From the NCBI GenBank assembly GCA_020162035.1, contig JAIUNM010000006.1, positions 1 to 64,000 on the forward strand: 64,000 nt of DNA. Direction: 5' to 3'. This document shows, one piece after another, positions 36,378 through 45,475 of the stretch. The translations under genes and the position numbers were made by a program. The stretch is from Bacteroidota bacterium (GTDB taxonomy: Bacteria > Bacteroidota > Bacteroidia > B-17B0 > Aurantibacillaceae). The first letter of the stretch is position 1. The number at the start of each line of letters is the position of its first letter. Below the pieces are notes generated by a model, which was not told the DNA's origin, made no database searches, and saw nothing but the letters and a program-made list of their open reading frames with translations.

Positions 36378-37441
36378 TGTAATATTTTAAAAATTAATTC
36401 TTTGTATAAGTCTAAAGTATTTAAACTAGTATTGTTTACACCTTTACTTTTTAAATCAACATCTTTTAAGTATCCAAAAATATTTTTTAATTTAATTGTA
36501 CCGTACATTGATGCGGCTCTTGCGTAACCATCAACAAAAAACGGATTTACACCTAATGCACTTGCTGCTACAAATTTGCTTTTGTCGGGTAAAAAATGAT
36601 ATTTTAGAATTTTAGAAAAGTAGCCATATAACGAACTTATAACTAAAACAGTTGGATTGTCTTTTTCATTAGCGGCAAAATAATTTACAATTTGATTTGC
36701 TTTTAAAATATCTTTTTTAGAGAGCGCTTCTTGAAGCTCAAAAACATTATACTCTTTGCTAATGCCAATATTGTCTTGCACTAACTCAGGAGTAATTTCT
36801 TTTCCTTCAGGCAAGTTAATAATAAGTTTATTAAATTCATTTGTTACTTTACTTAAATCGTTACCTAAAAATTCAGCCAATAAAAATGCAGCTTTTGGAT
36901 TTATTTTGTAATTTTTTTCAGTAACATATTCGGTAATCCATTTAGGAATTTCATTATCGTATAATTTTTTAGTTTCTAAAAAAACTGCATTTTTTTGTAA
37001 TGCTTTGGCAAGTGCACTTCTTTTATCTAAACTTTTATATTTATATGCAAAAACTAAAATGGTTGTGGGCTGTGGGTTTTGAATATAGCCTAATAACTGT
37101 TGTGTGGCTGAATTAGAAGAAGTTGATTTTGAATTACTTTCAGAAGATTCTCCCGAACTTTTATTTAATTCTTTAAGATTCTGCGCTTCTTTTACAATTA
37201 CAACTTGGTATTCGCTCATCATTGGGAATTGTTTAGCTAAACCAAGTATAGAAACTAAATCTACATCTTTTCCATACACTACATTTTGATTAAACTCTTT
37301 ATCTGCTTCATCTAATAAATTAGTTTCGATGTAATCAGAAATTAAATCTATATAATAACTTTCTTCTCCACATAAAAAGTAAATAGGTTTAACTATTTTT
37401 CTTTTTAAATCTAATAGTATTTGGTTAGCTTCTTTCAACAC
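36374..37441 (-). CDS. holA: DNA polymerase III delta subunit
   Basis: 355 aa clamp-loader subunit that opens the sliding clamp. The N-terminal segment PIYFLCGEESYYIDLISDYIE is the typical HolA opening, and LVIVKEAQNLKELNK is the domain-1 strand and helix. A serine-rich linker (SSGESSESNSKSTSSNSA) follows. The middle helical domain (LAEFLGNDLSKVTNEFNKL) and the C-terminal collar helices (FELQEALSKKDILKANQIV) are intact. Stop-start overlap of one base with the upstream histidine kinase gene (TAATG), so the two are cotranscribed. Confidence 0.93.
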   Translation of the reverse strand: MLKEANQILLDLKRKIVKPIYFLCGEESYYIDLISDYIETNLLDEADKEFNQNVVYGKDVDLVSILGLAKQFPMMSEYQVVIVKEAQNLKELNKSSGESSESNSKSTSSNSATQQLLGYIQNPQPTTILVFAYKYKSLDKRSALAKALQKNAVFLETKKLYDNEIPKWITEYVTEKNYKINPKAAFLLAEFLGNDLSKVTNEFNKLIINLPEGKEITPELVQDNIGISKEYNVFELQEALSKKDILKANQIVNYFAANEKDNPTVLVISSLYGYFSKILKYHFLPDKSKFVAASALGVNPFFVDGYARAASMYGTIKLKNIFGYLKDVDLKSKGVNNTSLNTLDLYKELIFKILH

Positions 37442-39408
37442 TAATTAGTATTTAAAGTTAATATATACTTTGTACCATTTTCGTTAATTGTTTTTAAAGA
37501 AGCATTTAACTGCTCAGCTAATATTTCTATTAACTCTAAACCTAACGATTTATTTTGGCTAGCATTTTCAACATTAAAACCTATGCCATCATCTTTAATA
37601 GTTAAAACTAATTGATTTAATTCTTTAATAAGAGAAACATTAATGTTGCCCGTACGATTATTTGGAAACGCGTGTTTAAAGCAGTTGGTAATAATTTCAT
37701 TTATAATTAAACCTAATGGTATAGCTGTATCAATATTTATGCTTGTGTTGTTAGATTGAAGATTAAGAGAAATAGTTACATTATTTTGTGGAATTGTGCT
37801 TTCTATTTGCAAAACAAGTTTACTAATAAAATCATCTAACTGCAACGAAGACAAATTGCCTTTTTGATACAACATTTGATGAGTAAGTGCTATAGAGGCA
37901 ATTCGTTGTTTGGCTTCGTTTAAAATAAAAGAAGATTCTTCGCTTGATGTTTTACCAATTTGTAAGCTTAACATACTGGTAATTATTTGTAAGTTATTTT
38001 TTACTCTATGATGAATTTCTTTTAATAATATTTCTTTTTCTTTTAACGATTGCTCTATAATTATGTTTTGAGATTGTATTTGTTTATTAATTTGAGCAAG
38101 TTCTTTTTCTCTTTTTTTAGAATATTGGTTATTTAAAACTAATAAAATGATAATAGCAATTAATAAAATAATTCCTGTAATAGTATATGCTCTATATGTT
38201 TTTTGTTTTGATTCTTCTAATTTTGCATTTGCTAATATTATATTTTTTTGTCGTAGCTCTAGTTCTTTATTTTGAACGTTATAGGCTACACTTTGATTAA
38301 TAAAATGGCGTTCTTTTTCGATAGAAAGTACGCTATCGTTACTTTGTATGTATTGGTTAAAATGTTGCGAAGCTTGTTTGTAATCTTTAATTAAATTATA
38401 GTATTCGCCATAAATTAAATTTATTTTAGAATCGCAAAACATATCAGGAAATCTTTTTTGAAAAGCCTGAAGAGTATCTAAATATATTTTTGCTTTTTGC
38501 GATGAGTTTAATTTTAAATAGGTTTTAATTAACATTAAGTATGCATTGTAAGCGCTACGGTATTCTTTTGATGCGTTATTTGCCTCTACATCTGCTTCTA
38601 ATAAAGGAATTGCTTCACTATAATTGCCGCTGTAAAATTTAGAATAAGCTAGGTTACCACCAATTAAACCATAATAAAATTTAATGGTTTTTTCGGTTTG
38701 TGGTGTTGTTTGAATTTTTTTAAGAGCAGTTTTAGCTAATAAAAAATAATGTGCTGCACTATCAAATTTATTTAGTTTATTATAAAAATGTCCTACATCA
38801 TTATTTAAACTTACATCAGCAAACATAGGTAAATTTCTAGGCCATGTTTTTTCTTTTTTTCGTTCAATAATACTTTCGCGATACATGCCTATACTGCTGT
38901 ATAATTTACTTTTTGCTTCGCCGTACTCCAAACTTTTATCTTGTCTATTGTTATAATTTTGTTCTATAAATCTATTCATATCAATGGCTTTTATTCCATC
39001 TTTAATTTCGAGGTAACAATTTTTAAGGTTTATGTAACACCACAACGAATCATCTAACGTACTGCAATTTTCACTTAAAGTTTTTAATAATTTACTAATT
39101 GCTTTTGCATAATTTTTATGATATGCATCAATGTTAATGTCTATTTTATCAAAATAAAATCTTGCTTCTTTGTAATTAGTTTTTAGGTAAATATTTTTTT
39201 TAATATTTTCTAATGTATCGCTTATTAACGGAAAAATAATTTTAATGTTTTCGTATTGCTCATTAGCAACCATTTTAACCTTATCTTTTGTATTTGCTTT
39301 TTGAAAAGCCTCATAAAATTTTTCGTGATTAATTTGACTAAATAAAAAATTGCAACCTACAAAAGTTACTATAATTACAAAGTATAAATATTTAGTGTAT
39401 TTTTTCAT
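37441..39408 (-). CDS. TPR sensor histidine kinase (HisKA_2 type)
   Basis: 655 aa. Signal peptide at the N-terminus, a periplasmic TPR region (about 60-370), one membrane helix (AYTITGIILLIAIIILLVL, about 402-424), a coiled coil, then the HisKA_2 phosphoacceptor helix EIHHRVKNNLQIITSMLSLQ (near 466). The HATPase has an N-box (NEIITNCFKHAFPN), a G1 box (DDGIGF) and a G2 box (SLGLELIEILAEQL). No response regulator gene is adjacent, so it is an orphan. It lies one base from the ComM gene upstream and overlaps holA by one base downstream. Confidence 0.93.
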   Translation of the reverse strand: MKKYTKYLYFVIIVTFVGCNFLFSQINHEKFYEAFQKANTKDKVKMVANEQYENIKIIFPLISDTLENIKKNIYLKTNYKEARFYFDKIDINIDAYHKNYAKAISKLLKTLSENCSTLDDSLWCYINLKNCYLEIKDGIKAIDMNRFIEQNYNNRQDKSLEYGEAKSKLYSSIGMYRESIIERKKEKTWPRNLPMFADVSLNNDVGHFYNKLNKFDSAAHYFLLAKTALKKIQTTPQTEKTIKFYYGLIGGNLAYSKFYSGNYSEAIPLLEADVEANNASKEYRSAYNAYLMLIKTYLKLNSSQKAKIYLDTLQAFQKRFPDMFCDSKINLIYGEYYNLIKDYKQASQHFNQYIQSNDSVLSIEKERHFINQSVAYNVQNKELELRQKNIILANAKLEESKQKTYRAYTITGIILLIAIIILLVLNNQYSKKREKELAQINKQIQSQNIIIEQSLKEKEILLKEIHHRVKNNLQIITSMLSLQIGKTSSEESSFILNEAKQRIASIALTHQMLYQKGNLSSLQLDDFISKLVLQIESTIPQNNVTISLNLQSNNTSINIDTAIPLGLIINEIITNCFKHAFPNNRTGNINVSLIKELNQLVLTIKDDGIGFNVENASQNKSLGLELIEILAEQLNASLKTINENGTKYILTLNTN

Positions 39409-40941
39409 TTATCCTGCCCAACCTTCTCTATCTAGGCTTCTGTATTGTATTGCTTCTGCTAAATGTTGTGTTTCAATATTTAAAGATGAATCTAAATCTG
39501 CAATAGTTCTCGATACTTTTAAAATTCTATCGTATGCTCTTGCGCTTAAACCCAAACGTTCCATTGCGTTTTTTAACAAAGTAACGCCAGATTCTGTTAA
39601 TTTGCAATAAACACTTAAATCTTTTGTTTTCATTTGTGCGTTGCAATAAATTTCGGGCTGACTTAAAAATCGTTCGTTTTGTATAATCCGCGCTTTAACA
39701 ACTCTATTTCTTATAGATTCGCTAGATTCACTTTCTGTTTGTTTAGATAATTCGTTAAATGCTACAGGTGTTACTTCAACATGTAAATCTATTCTATCTA
39801 ACAAAGGACCACTAATTTTATTTAAATATTTTTGTACAACCCCTGGCGCACATACACATTCTTTTTCTGGATGATTATAATAACCACAGGGGCAAGGATT
39901 CATGCTGGCTACTAACATAAAACTTGCGGGGTAATCTACCGAAAATTTTGCTCGGCTTATATTCACAACCCTGTCTTCTAAAGGCTGGCGCATTACCTCT
40001 AAAACAGTTCGTTTAAATTCAGGCAATTCATCTAAAAAAAGCACACCATTATGGGCTAAGCTTATTTCTCCAGGTTGTGGATTGTTTCCACCGCCAACTA
40101 ATGCAACATCACTTATTGTATGGTGCGGGCTCCTAAAAGGACGCTGAACAATTAAACCTTTACCTCCTTTGCCGGCAACACTATGTATTTTGGTTGTTTC
40201 TAAAGCTTCATCTAAGGTTAGTGGAGGCAAAATGCTTGGCAATCGTTTACTTAGCATTGTTTTTCCGGCACCTGGCGGACCTATTAAAATAGCGTTATGT
40301 CCGCCTGCGGCAGCAATTTCTAAAGCTCTTTTAATGTTTTCTTGTCCTTTTACATCGCTAAAATCAAACTCAACATTAGTGTAACTTGTATTAAAAGTAG
40401 TGTTTAAATTAACAATACATGGGTTTAATTTTATTTCACTATTAAAGAACTTAATTACATCAGCTAAATTGTCGGCAACTAAAACTTCTAATCCATCAAC
40501 CACAGCGGCTTCAGGCGCATTTTCTTTAGGTAGAATTATAGTTTTAAAGCCATCTTTTTTTGCTTGTATAGCAATAGGCAAGGCCCCTTTTATAGGCCTT
40601 AAACCGCCATCTAAGGCTAATTCACCCATAATTACACACTCACCTAAATATTCGTTTTTTAGTTGTTCGTTAGCGCCTAAAATACCAACAGCAATGGTTA
40701 AATCATAAGCTGAGCCTTCTTTTCTTATATCAGCAGGAGCTAAATTAATTGTAACTGATTTTCCTGGAATTTTTAAACCTAGTTGTTTTAATGCTGTATC
40801 TATTCTTTGTTGGCTTTCTTTTACTGCATTATCTGGCAGGCCTACCATATAAAAATTAACCCCTGTTGAAATGTTAACCTCAACAGTAATTTTAGTAGCA
40901 TTAATGCCTTGCACAGCGTAACCAAAGGTTTTTACAAGCAT
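39409..40941 (-). CDS. YifB/ComM family Mg-chelatase-like AAA+ ATPase
   Basis: 510 aa. The N-terminal ChlI-like domain starts [18 protein letters not shown]. The AAA+ core has Walker [15 protein letters not shown] (near 220), Walker [10 protein letters not shown], and the sensor region [20 protein letters not shown] Cys-rich loop ([17 protein letters not shown]) and the C-terminal helical domain ([19 protein letters not shown]) complete the family plan. In naturally transformable bacteria ComM is a branch-migration helicase helping integrate donor DNA; whether this organism is competent cannot be told from here. Confidence 0.95.
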   Translation of the reverse strand: MLVKTFGYAVQGINATKITVEVNISTGVNFYMVGLPDNAVKESQQRIDTALKQLGLKIPGKSVTINLAPADIRKEGSAYDLTIAVGILGANEQLKNEYLGECVIMGELALDGGLRPIKGALPIAIQAKKDGFKTIILPKENAPEAAVVDGLEVLVADNLADVIKFFNSEIKLNPCIVNLNTTFNTSYTNVEFDFSDVKGQENIKRALEIAAAGGHNAILIGPPGAGKTMLSKRLPSILPPLTLDEALETTKIHSVAGKGGKGLIVQRPFRSPHHTISDVALVGGGNNPQPGEISLAHNGVLFLDELPEFKRTVLEVMRQPLEDRVVNISRAKFSVDYPASFMLVASMNPCPCGYYNHPEKECVCAPGVVQKYLNKISGPLLDRIDLHVEVTPVAFNELSKQTESESSESIRNRVVKARIIQNERFLSQPEIYCNAQMKTKDLSVYCKLTESGVTLLKNAMERLGLSARAYDRILKVSRTIADLDSSLNIETQHLAEAIQYRSLDREGWAG

Positions 40942-41032
40942 ATTGCCAAATTAATAAATATTTTAATTGTTTTACCTTTTGTTTGGATAAATATTTTTAG
41001 TATGTTTGAATAATACTTTAAGATAATTATTA

Positions 41033-41473
41033 ATGAAAAACATAGGATTAGGGCTTTTTTTGTTTCTTTTTGTAACTGTTATTAATGCACAAGAAAAAAC
41101 AAATGCCGATTTGAACTGCTATAACAAATGGGCTTTAAAATTTGAAGATAGAGGGGCAGATGATGTAAAAGATGGTGTTTATGAAGATGTAATTGTTACG
41201 TTTAGACTCGCAAATAAAGCCACTTGTAATAATGGAAAAGCTGAGGTTTTAAAAGGGAAAATAATAAAATTTTATATTTTATTAAGCGACGGAAGCTATG
41301 AAGAGGTTAAACGTACCTGGAAAAATAAAAGCAACGAAAACGTTACTATAGTTAATGGTATTAGTAAAGCATTTTTAAGCGTACATAACGAGTTAATAAA
41401 TGTTATGTGGCCTAATAAAATTAAGCCTAAAAGAGCAAAACCATCTGTTGCGCCCGACCCAACTGACGATTAA
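41033..41473 (+). CDS. Small secreted protein of unknown function
   Basis: 146 aa with a signal peptide (MKNIGLGLFLFLFVTVINAQ). The mature part begins with DLNCYNKWALKFEDRGADDVKDGVYEDVIVTFR, contains two Cys (in LNCYN and ATCNN) that could pair, and ends in a basic-then-acidic tail (KIKPKRAKPSVAPDPTDD). No family is recognised; it looks like a small periplasmic or surface domain. It is first in a run of four same-direction genes (methyltransferase 17 bases on). Confidence 0.75.
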   Translation: MKNIGLGLFLFLFVTVINAQEKTNADLNCYNKWALKFEDRGADDVKDGVYEDVIVTFRLANKATCNNGKAEVLKGKIIKFYILLSDGSYEEVKRTWKNKSNENVTIVNGISKAFLSVHNELINVMWPNKIKPKRAKPSVAPDPTDD

Positions 41474-41490
41474 CTTATTTTTGCTCTATA

Positions 41491-42222
41491 ATGTTGGATA
41501 AAGAATGGTTTGCAGATTGGTTTAACTCAAAATATTATTTTTTATTGTATAATAAAAGGAATGATGATGAGGCTAAACTCTTTATTAATAACCTTTTTAG
41601 TAAAATTAATTTAAATAAAAACTCTAAAGTTTGGGATAATGCTTGTGGCAAGGGAAGACATTGCAAATTTATTAGTCAGCTTGGGCATTTTACTACCGGA
41701 ACGGATTTAGCAGAAAATAGTATTAGTGAAGCAATTTCGTTTAATTATAATAATACAGAGTTTTTTGTGCATGATATGAGATTACCTTTTAGGTTTAATT
41801 ACTATGATATTGTTGTAAATTTATTTACAAGCATTGGTTATTTTAAAAAACACAGCGATAATTTTTCGGTATTTAATAGTGTTTACAAAGCATTAAACCC
41901 AAACGGTTATTTTGTTATAGATTTTTTTAATAGCAATAAGGTAGTTAACCAATTAATTAGCAATAGTAATGAAGTAAGAGAAAACATTAATTTTAAAATT
42001 ACCAAAAAAATAGAAAATAATTCGATAGTTAAAAAAATAGAGTTTTGTGCCGATGATAAAAATTTTTATTTTGAAGAAAAAGTAAATTTATTAAAACAAG
42101 ATGATTTTTTAAGTTTTGCAAACACTTGTGGTTTTAAGCTTGTTTATAAATTTGGAGATTATCAACTGAATGACTTTAATGAAAACATAAGCGATAGATT
42201 AATTCTTATTTTTAAAAAATAA
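41491..42222 (+). CDS. Class I SAM-dependent methyltransferase
   Basis: 243 aa. Motif I, VWDNACGKGRHCKFISQLG (from about 49), and the acidic end of strand 2 (TGTDLAENSI) define the SAM site. FFVHDMRLPFRFNYYDIVVNLFTSIGYF is the motif II/III part. The C-terminal third (KITKKIENNSIVKKIEF, FYFEEKVNLLKQDDF) is a substrate cap as in small-molecule methyltransferases. The substrate is unknown. The stop shares a base with the ZIP transporter start. Confidence 0.87.
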   Translation: MLDKEWFADWFNSKYYFLLYNKRNDDEAKLFINNLFSKINLNKNSKVWDNACGKGRHCKFISQLGHFTTGTDLAENSISEAISFNYNNTEFFVHDMRLPFRFNYYDIVVNLFTSIGYFKKHSDNFSVFNSVYKALNPNGYFVIDFFNSNKVVNQLISNSNEVRENINFKITKKIENNSIVKKIEFCADDKNFYFEEKVNLLKQDDFLSFANTCGFKLVYKFGDYQLNDFNENISDRLILIFKK

Positions 42223-42944
42223 TGCAACTTGTATATAGTATATTTTACCTTTCAGCTCCAATTTTAATTTTTGGCTTATTAACCTATTTAATAAAAATTA
42301 AACAAAACGGCTTACAACTTTTACTTGCGGTTAGTGCAACTTATATTTTTTCGGTAGCTATGATGCACTTGTTACCCGAAGCTTATGAGCACCAAAATCA
42401 AAAATTAATAGGTTTGTTTATTGTAATAGGATTTTGTTTACAATTAATAATAGATACGTTTAGTAGTGGAATTGAGCATGGTCATGTTCATTCACACTCC
42501 AATTCGTGTAAAAGTCATTTTCCTGTAAGTATAATTTTTGGTTTAATGTTTCATTCATTTTTAGAAGGCCTACCATTGTATAACAGTTTAAATAATACGT
42601 TTAATTATAAAATAATGTTGGGCTTAGCTTTACATAACATTCCAATTGCAATTGCGTTTGCTACACTACTTAAAGAACATCATTCAAATTCTATAAAAGT
42701 AATTGCATTATTAATTACATTTTCTTTAATGGCACCTTTAGGGTTACTAACTTCTTATTTTTTAGGAACATCAACAGAAGTGAACTTAAAAGATTTTATG
42801 CCAATTGCTTACGGCCTAGTAATTGGGATATTTTTACACATTAGCACTGCTATTATGTTTGAAAGTAGCGAAAATCACAAATATAAATTTCCTAAAATAA
42901 TTGCATTATTGGTTGGAGTATTATTGGCTTTTATAATAAGTTAA
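42222..42944 (+). CDS. ZIP family divalent metal transporter
   Basis: 240 aa, about eight membrane helices. The variable loop is His-rich (EHGHVHSHSNSCKSH, near 88-102), as in ZIP zinc/iron importers. The metal-path helices are seen as FHSFLEGLPL and LHNIPIAIAFA, with the second lacking the usual Glu of HNxPEG. MHLLPEAYEHQ and HISTAIMFE add further family features. It imports Zn2+ or a related metal; the exact metal is unknown. It overlaps the methyltransferase by one base and precedes priA by four. Confidence 0.88.
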   Translation: MQLVYSIFYLSAPILIFGLLTYLIKIKQNGLQLLLAVSATYIFSVAMMHLLPEAYEHQNQKLIGLFIVIGFCLQLIIDTFSSGIEHGHVHSHSNSCKSHFPVSIIFGLMFHSFLEGLPLYNSLNNTFNYKIMLGLALHNIPIAIAFATLLKEHHSNSIKVIALLITFSLMAPLGLLTSYFLGTSTEVNLKDFMPIAYGLVIGIFLHISTAIMFESSENHKYKFPKIIALLVGVLLAFIIS

Positions 42945-42948
42945 AAAA

Positions 42949-45438
42949 TTGGAAACATTTTTTATAGATGTAATAGTTCCATTATCAGTTCCTAATAAAT
43001 ACACTTATAGGGTACCTACTCATTTAAATTTAGAAATTTGTATAGGCAAAAGAGTAATAGTTCAATTTGGAAAATCAAAACTTTATACTGGTATAATTTA
43101 TAAAATACACAATTTAGCCCCACAATTTTATGAAGCTAAATACATTGAAGCAGTAATAGACGAACAACCAATTGTTTTACAAAACCAATTACAATTTTGG
43201 GATTGGTTAGCTTTGTATTATTGTGCAAACCCTGGAGATGTTTTAAATGCTGCACTGCCCAGCGGATTAAAATTAAATAGTAATTCTCATATTCAAATAA
43301 ACCCTGAGTTTAATTTTGAAGAAACGTCATTTGAGTTTTTTACAAAAAACGAACACAAAATATTTGATGCTTTAAATATTACACCAACCCTAAAATTTGA
43401 AGACGTTGCAAAAATTTTAACAGTTAAAAGTGTTCAACCAATTATTGCAAACTTAATTAAAAAAAATGCTATACAGGTTTATGAAGAAGTAAAAGATAAG
43501 TACAAACCAAAATTAATAACGTACATAAAAATTCATGATAATTTTAATAACGAAAACGCAATAAACGATTTATTACAAAGCTTTAATAAAAAAAATTTTA
43601 AGCAACTTGAAACTATTATGGCATTTTTAAGTGTTGTTAAACAAAATAAAACTCCATTAAACGGCTGGGTTTCTAAATCTGAACTTAATGCTAAATTAGA
43701 AAATAACAGTTTAAACACTTTAATAAAAAAACAAATATTTGTTGAGGAAAAAATAGAAGAGGGGAGATTAATATTTGAAAAAAGTAATAAATCTTTTTCT
43801 GAATTAAATCAACAACAAAACAAATCTCTACTCGAAATTATTGAAGGCTTTAAGTTAAATAAACCTGTTGTTTTAAATGGTGTAACAGGAAGTGGTAAAA
43901 CAGAAATATATATTCAATTAATAAATAATTATATTTTAAATGGAAAACAAGTTCTTTATTTAATTCCGGAAATTGCACTAACAACACAACTTATTACAAG
44001 ATTAAGAGCTGTTTTTGGCGAACAAGTTGGAGTTTATCATTCTAAATTTAGCGAAAACGAAAGGGTAGAAATTTGGCAAAATGTTTTAAATTTTAATTCA
44101 TCTAAAAATAAAATAGATTATAAAATAATTTTAGGAGCAAGATCAAGTTTGTTTTTGCCTTTTAAACAATTAGGATTAATTATAGTTGATGAAGAGCACG
44201 ATAATTCATTTAAACAACACGACCCAAGCCCTAGATATCACGCACGAGATGCTGCATTGTATTTATCTAATATTTCTAAAGCAAATATTTTATTAGGTTC
44301 GGCAACACCAAGTGTAGAAACAATTTATCAAGCTAAAACAGGCAAATACATAGAGGTTAACTTAACAAACCAATTTATTAAAGGAGGTGGTACTCAAATT
44401 GAAATTTGTGATACAAAATATTTTGAGCAAACGCAACAAATGAGAGGTGTTTTAACAATGCCTTTATATAATGCAATTGTAAATGCACTCGAAAACAAAA
44501 AACAAATAATATTATTTCAAAACAGAAGAGGGTATGCGCCTTACACAGAATGTAAAGATTGTGCTTATATTCCTCAATGCGTACAATGCGACGTGAGTTT
44601 AATTTATCATAAACAAAGTAATAAGTTAAGCTGCCATTATTGTGGATATTCAACATCGCCACCTCAAATTTGCAACGCATGTGGAAGCAGTAAACTAATT
44701 CATAAAGGTTTAGGTACCGAAAAAATAGAAGAAGAAATTGAAATTCTTTTTCCGCAAGCTAAAATTGCAAGAATGGATTTAGATACAACAAGAAGCAAAT
44801 ATTCGTTTAAACAAATAATTGATGATTTTGACGACGGAAAAACAAACATATTAGTTGGAACCCAAATGATTACTAAAGGCTTAGATTTTAAAAATGTTTC
44901 TGTTGTTGGAATTTTAAATGCCGATTCAGTTTTAAGTTTTCCTGATTTTAGATCGTATGAAAAAGCATATCAATTATTTGTACAGGTTAAGGGTAGGGCA
45001 GGAAGAAACAAAGAGGTTGGTAAATTTTATATTCAAACATCACAACCTAACCACGAAGTTATTAAACATGTTTTAAAAAACAATTTACCTGAGTTTTATT
45101 CTGATATTATAAAACAAAGAGAAGAACATTTTTATCCACCATTTAGCAGATTGGTAGAAATTAATATTCAAAGCAAAGATTTAAATGAACTAAATCATTT
45201 ATCTGACGAATTAGCAAGTTTTTTTAAAAACTTAATAAATAAAAACAATGTATTGGGCCCAGAATTTCCATTAGTTAAAAGAGTAAAAACTTTATACATT
45301 AAAAGAATTCTTTTAAAAATAAACAGAAACGATTCTGTATTAAAAACGAGAGAATTAATCACTGAACAAATTAATGCGCTTAATTCTAAGTATAAAGCCT
45401 GGAATTTTAGAGTAAATATAAATATTGATCCTGTTTAA
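42949..45438 (+). CDS. priA: Primosomal replication restart helicase PriA
   Basis: 829 aa, TTG start four bases after the ZIP gene; the N-terminus ETFFIDVIVPLSVPNKYTYRVP matches the PriA 3'-DNA-binding domain, so the TTG is well supported. Helicase motifs: GVTGSGKTEIY (near 311), IIVDEEHDNSFKQHD (DEEH, near 413), NILLGSATPSVET, and motif VI VKGRAGR. Eight zinc-binding cysteines lie in CKDCAYIPQCVQCD and CHYCGYS...CNACGS (about 535-580). It restarts stalled replication forks. Confidence 0.97.
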   Translation: METFFIDVIVPLSVPNKYTYRVPTHLNLEICIGKRVIVQFGKSKLYTGIIYKIHNLAPQFYEAKYIEAVIDEQPIVLQNQLQFWDWLALYYCANPGDVLNAALPSGLKLNSNSHIQINPEFNFEETSFEFFTKNEHKIFDALNITPTLKFEDVAKILTVKSVQPIIANLIKKNAIQVYEEVKDKYKPKLITYIKIHDNFNNENAINDLLQSFNKKNFKQLETIMAFLSVVKQNKTPLNGWVSKSELNAKLENNSLNTLIKKQIFVEEKIEEGRLIFEKSNKSFSELNQQQNKSLLEIIEGFKLNKPVVLNGVTGSGKTEIYIQLINNYILNGKQVLYLIPEIALTTQLITRLRAVFGEQVGVYHSKFSENERVEIWQNVLNFNSSKNKIDYKIILGARSSLFLPFKQLGLIIVDEEHDNSFKQHDPSPRYHARDAALYLSNISKANILLGSATPSVETIYQAKTGKYIEVNLTNQFIKGGGTQIEICDTKYFEQTQQMRGVLTMPLYNAIVNALENKKQIILFQNRRGYAPYTECKDCAYIPQCVQCDVSLIYHKQSNKLSCHYCGYSTSPPQICNACGSSKLIHKGLGTEKIEEEIEILFPQAKIARMDLDTTRSKYSFKQIIDDFDDGKTNILVGTQMITKGLDFKNVSVVGILNADSVLSFPDFRSYEKAYQLFVQVKGRAGRNKEVGKFYIQTSQPNHEVIKHVLKNNLPEFYSDIIKQREEHFYPPFSRLVEINIQSKDLNELNHLSDELASFFKNLINKNNVLGPEFPLVKRVKTLYIKRILLKINRNDSVLKTRELITEQINALNSKYKAWNFRVNINIDPV

Positions 45439-45475
45439 TTCTTTTTTAGTATTTCTAAATAAGTATAAACAACAT

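Noticed and set aside
40169..40708. Plus-strand frames inside the ComM-family gene
   Set aside because: They are antisense shadows of a fully conserved coding region.
44378..44680. 100-codon minus-strand frame within priA
   Set aside because: Shadow frame opposite the PriA zinc-binding region, which is intact in the forward frame.
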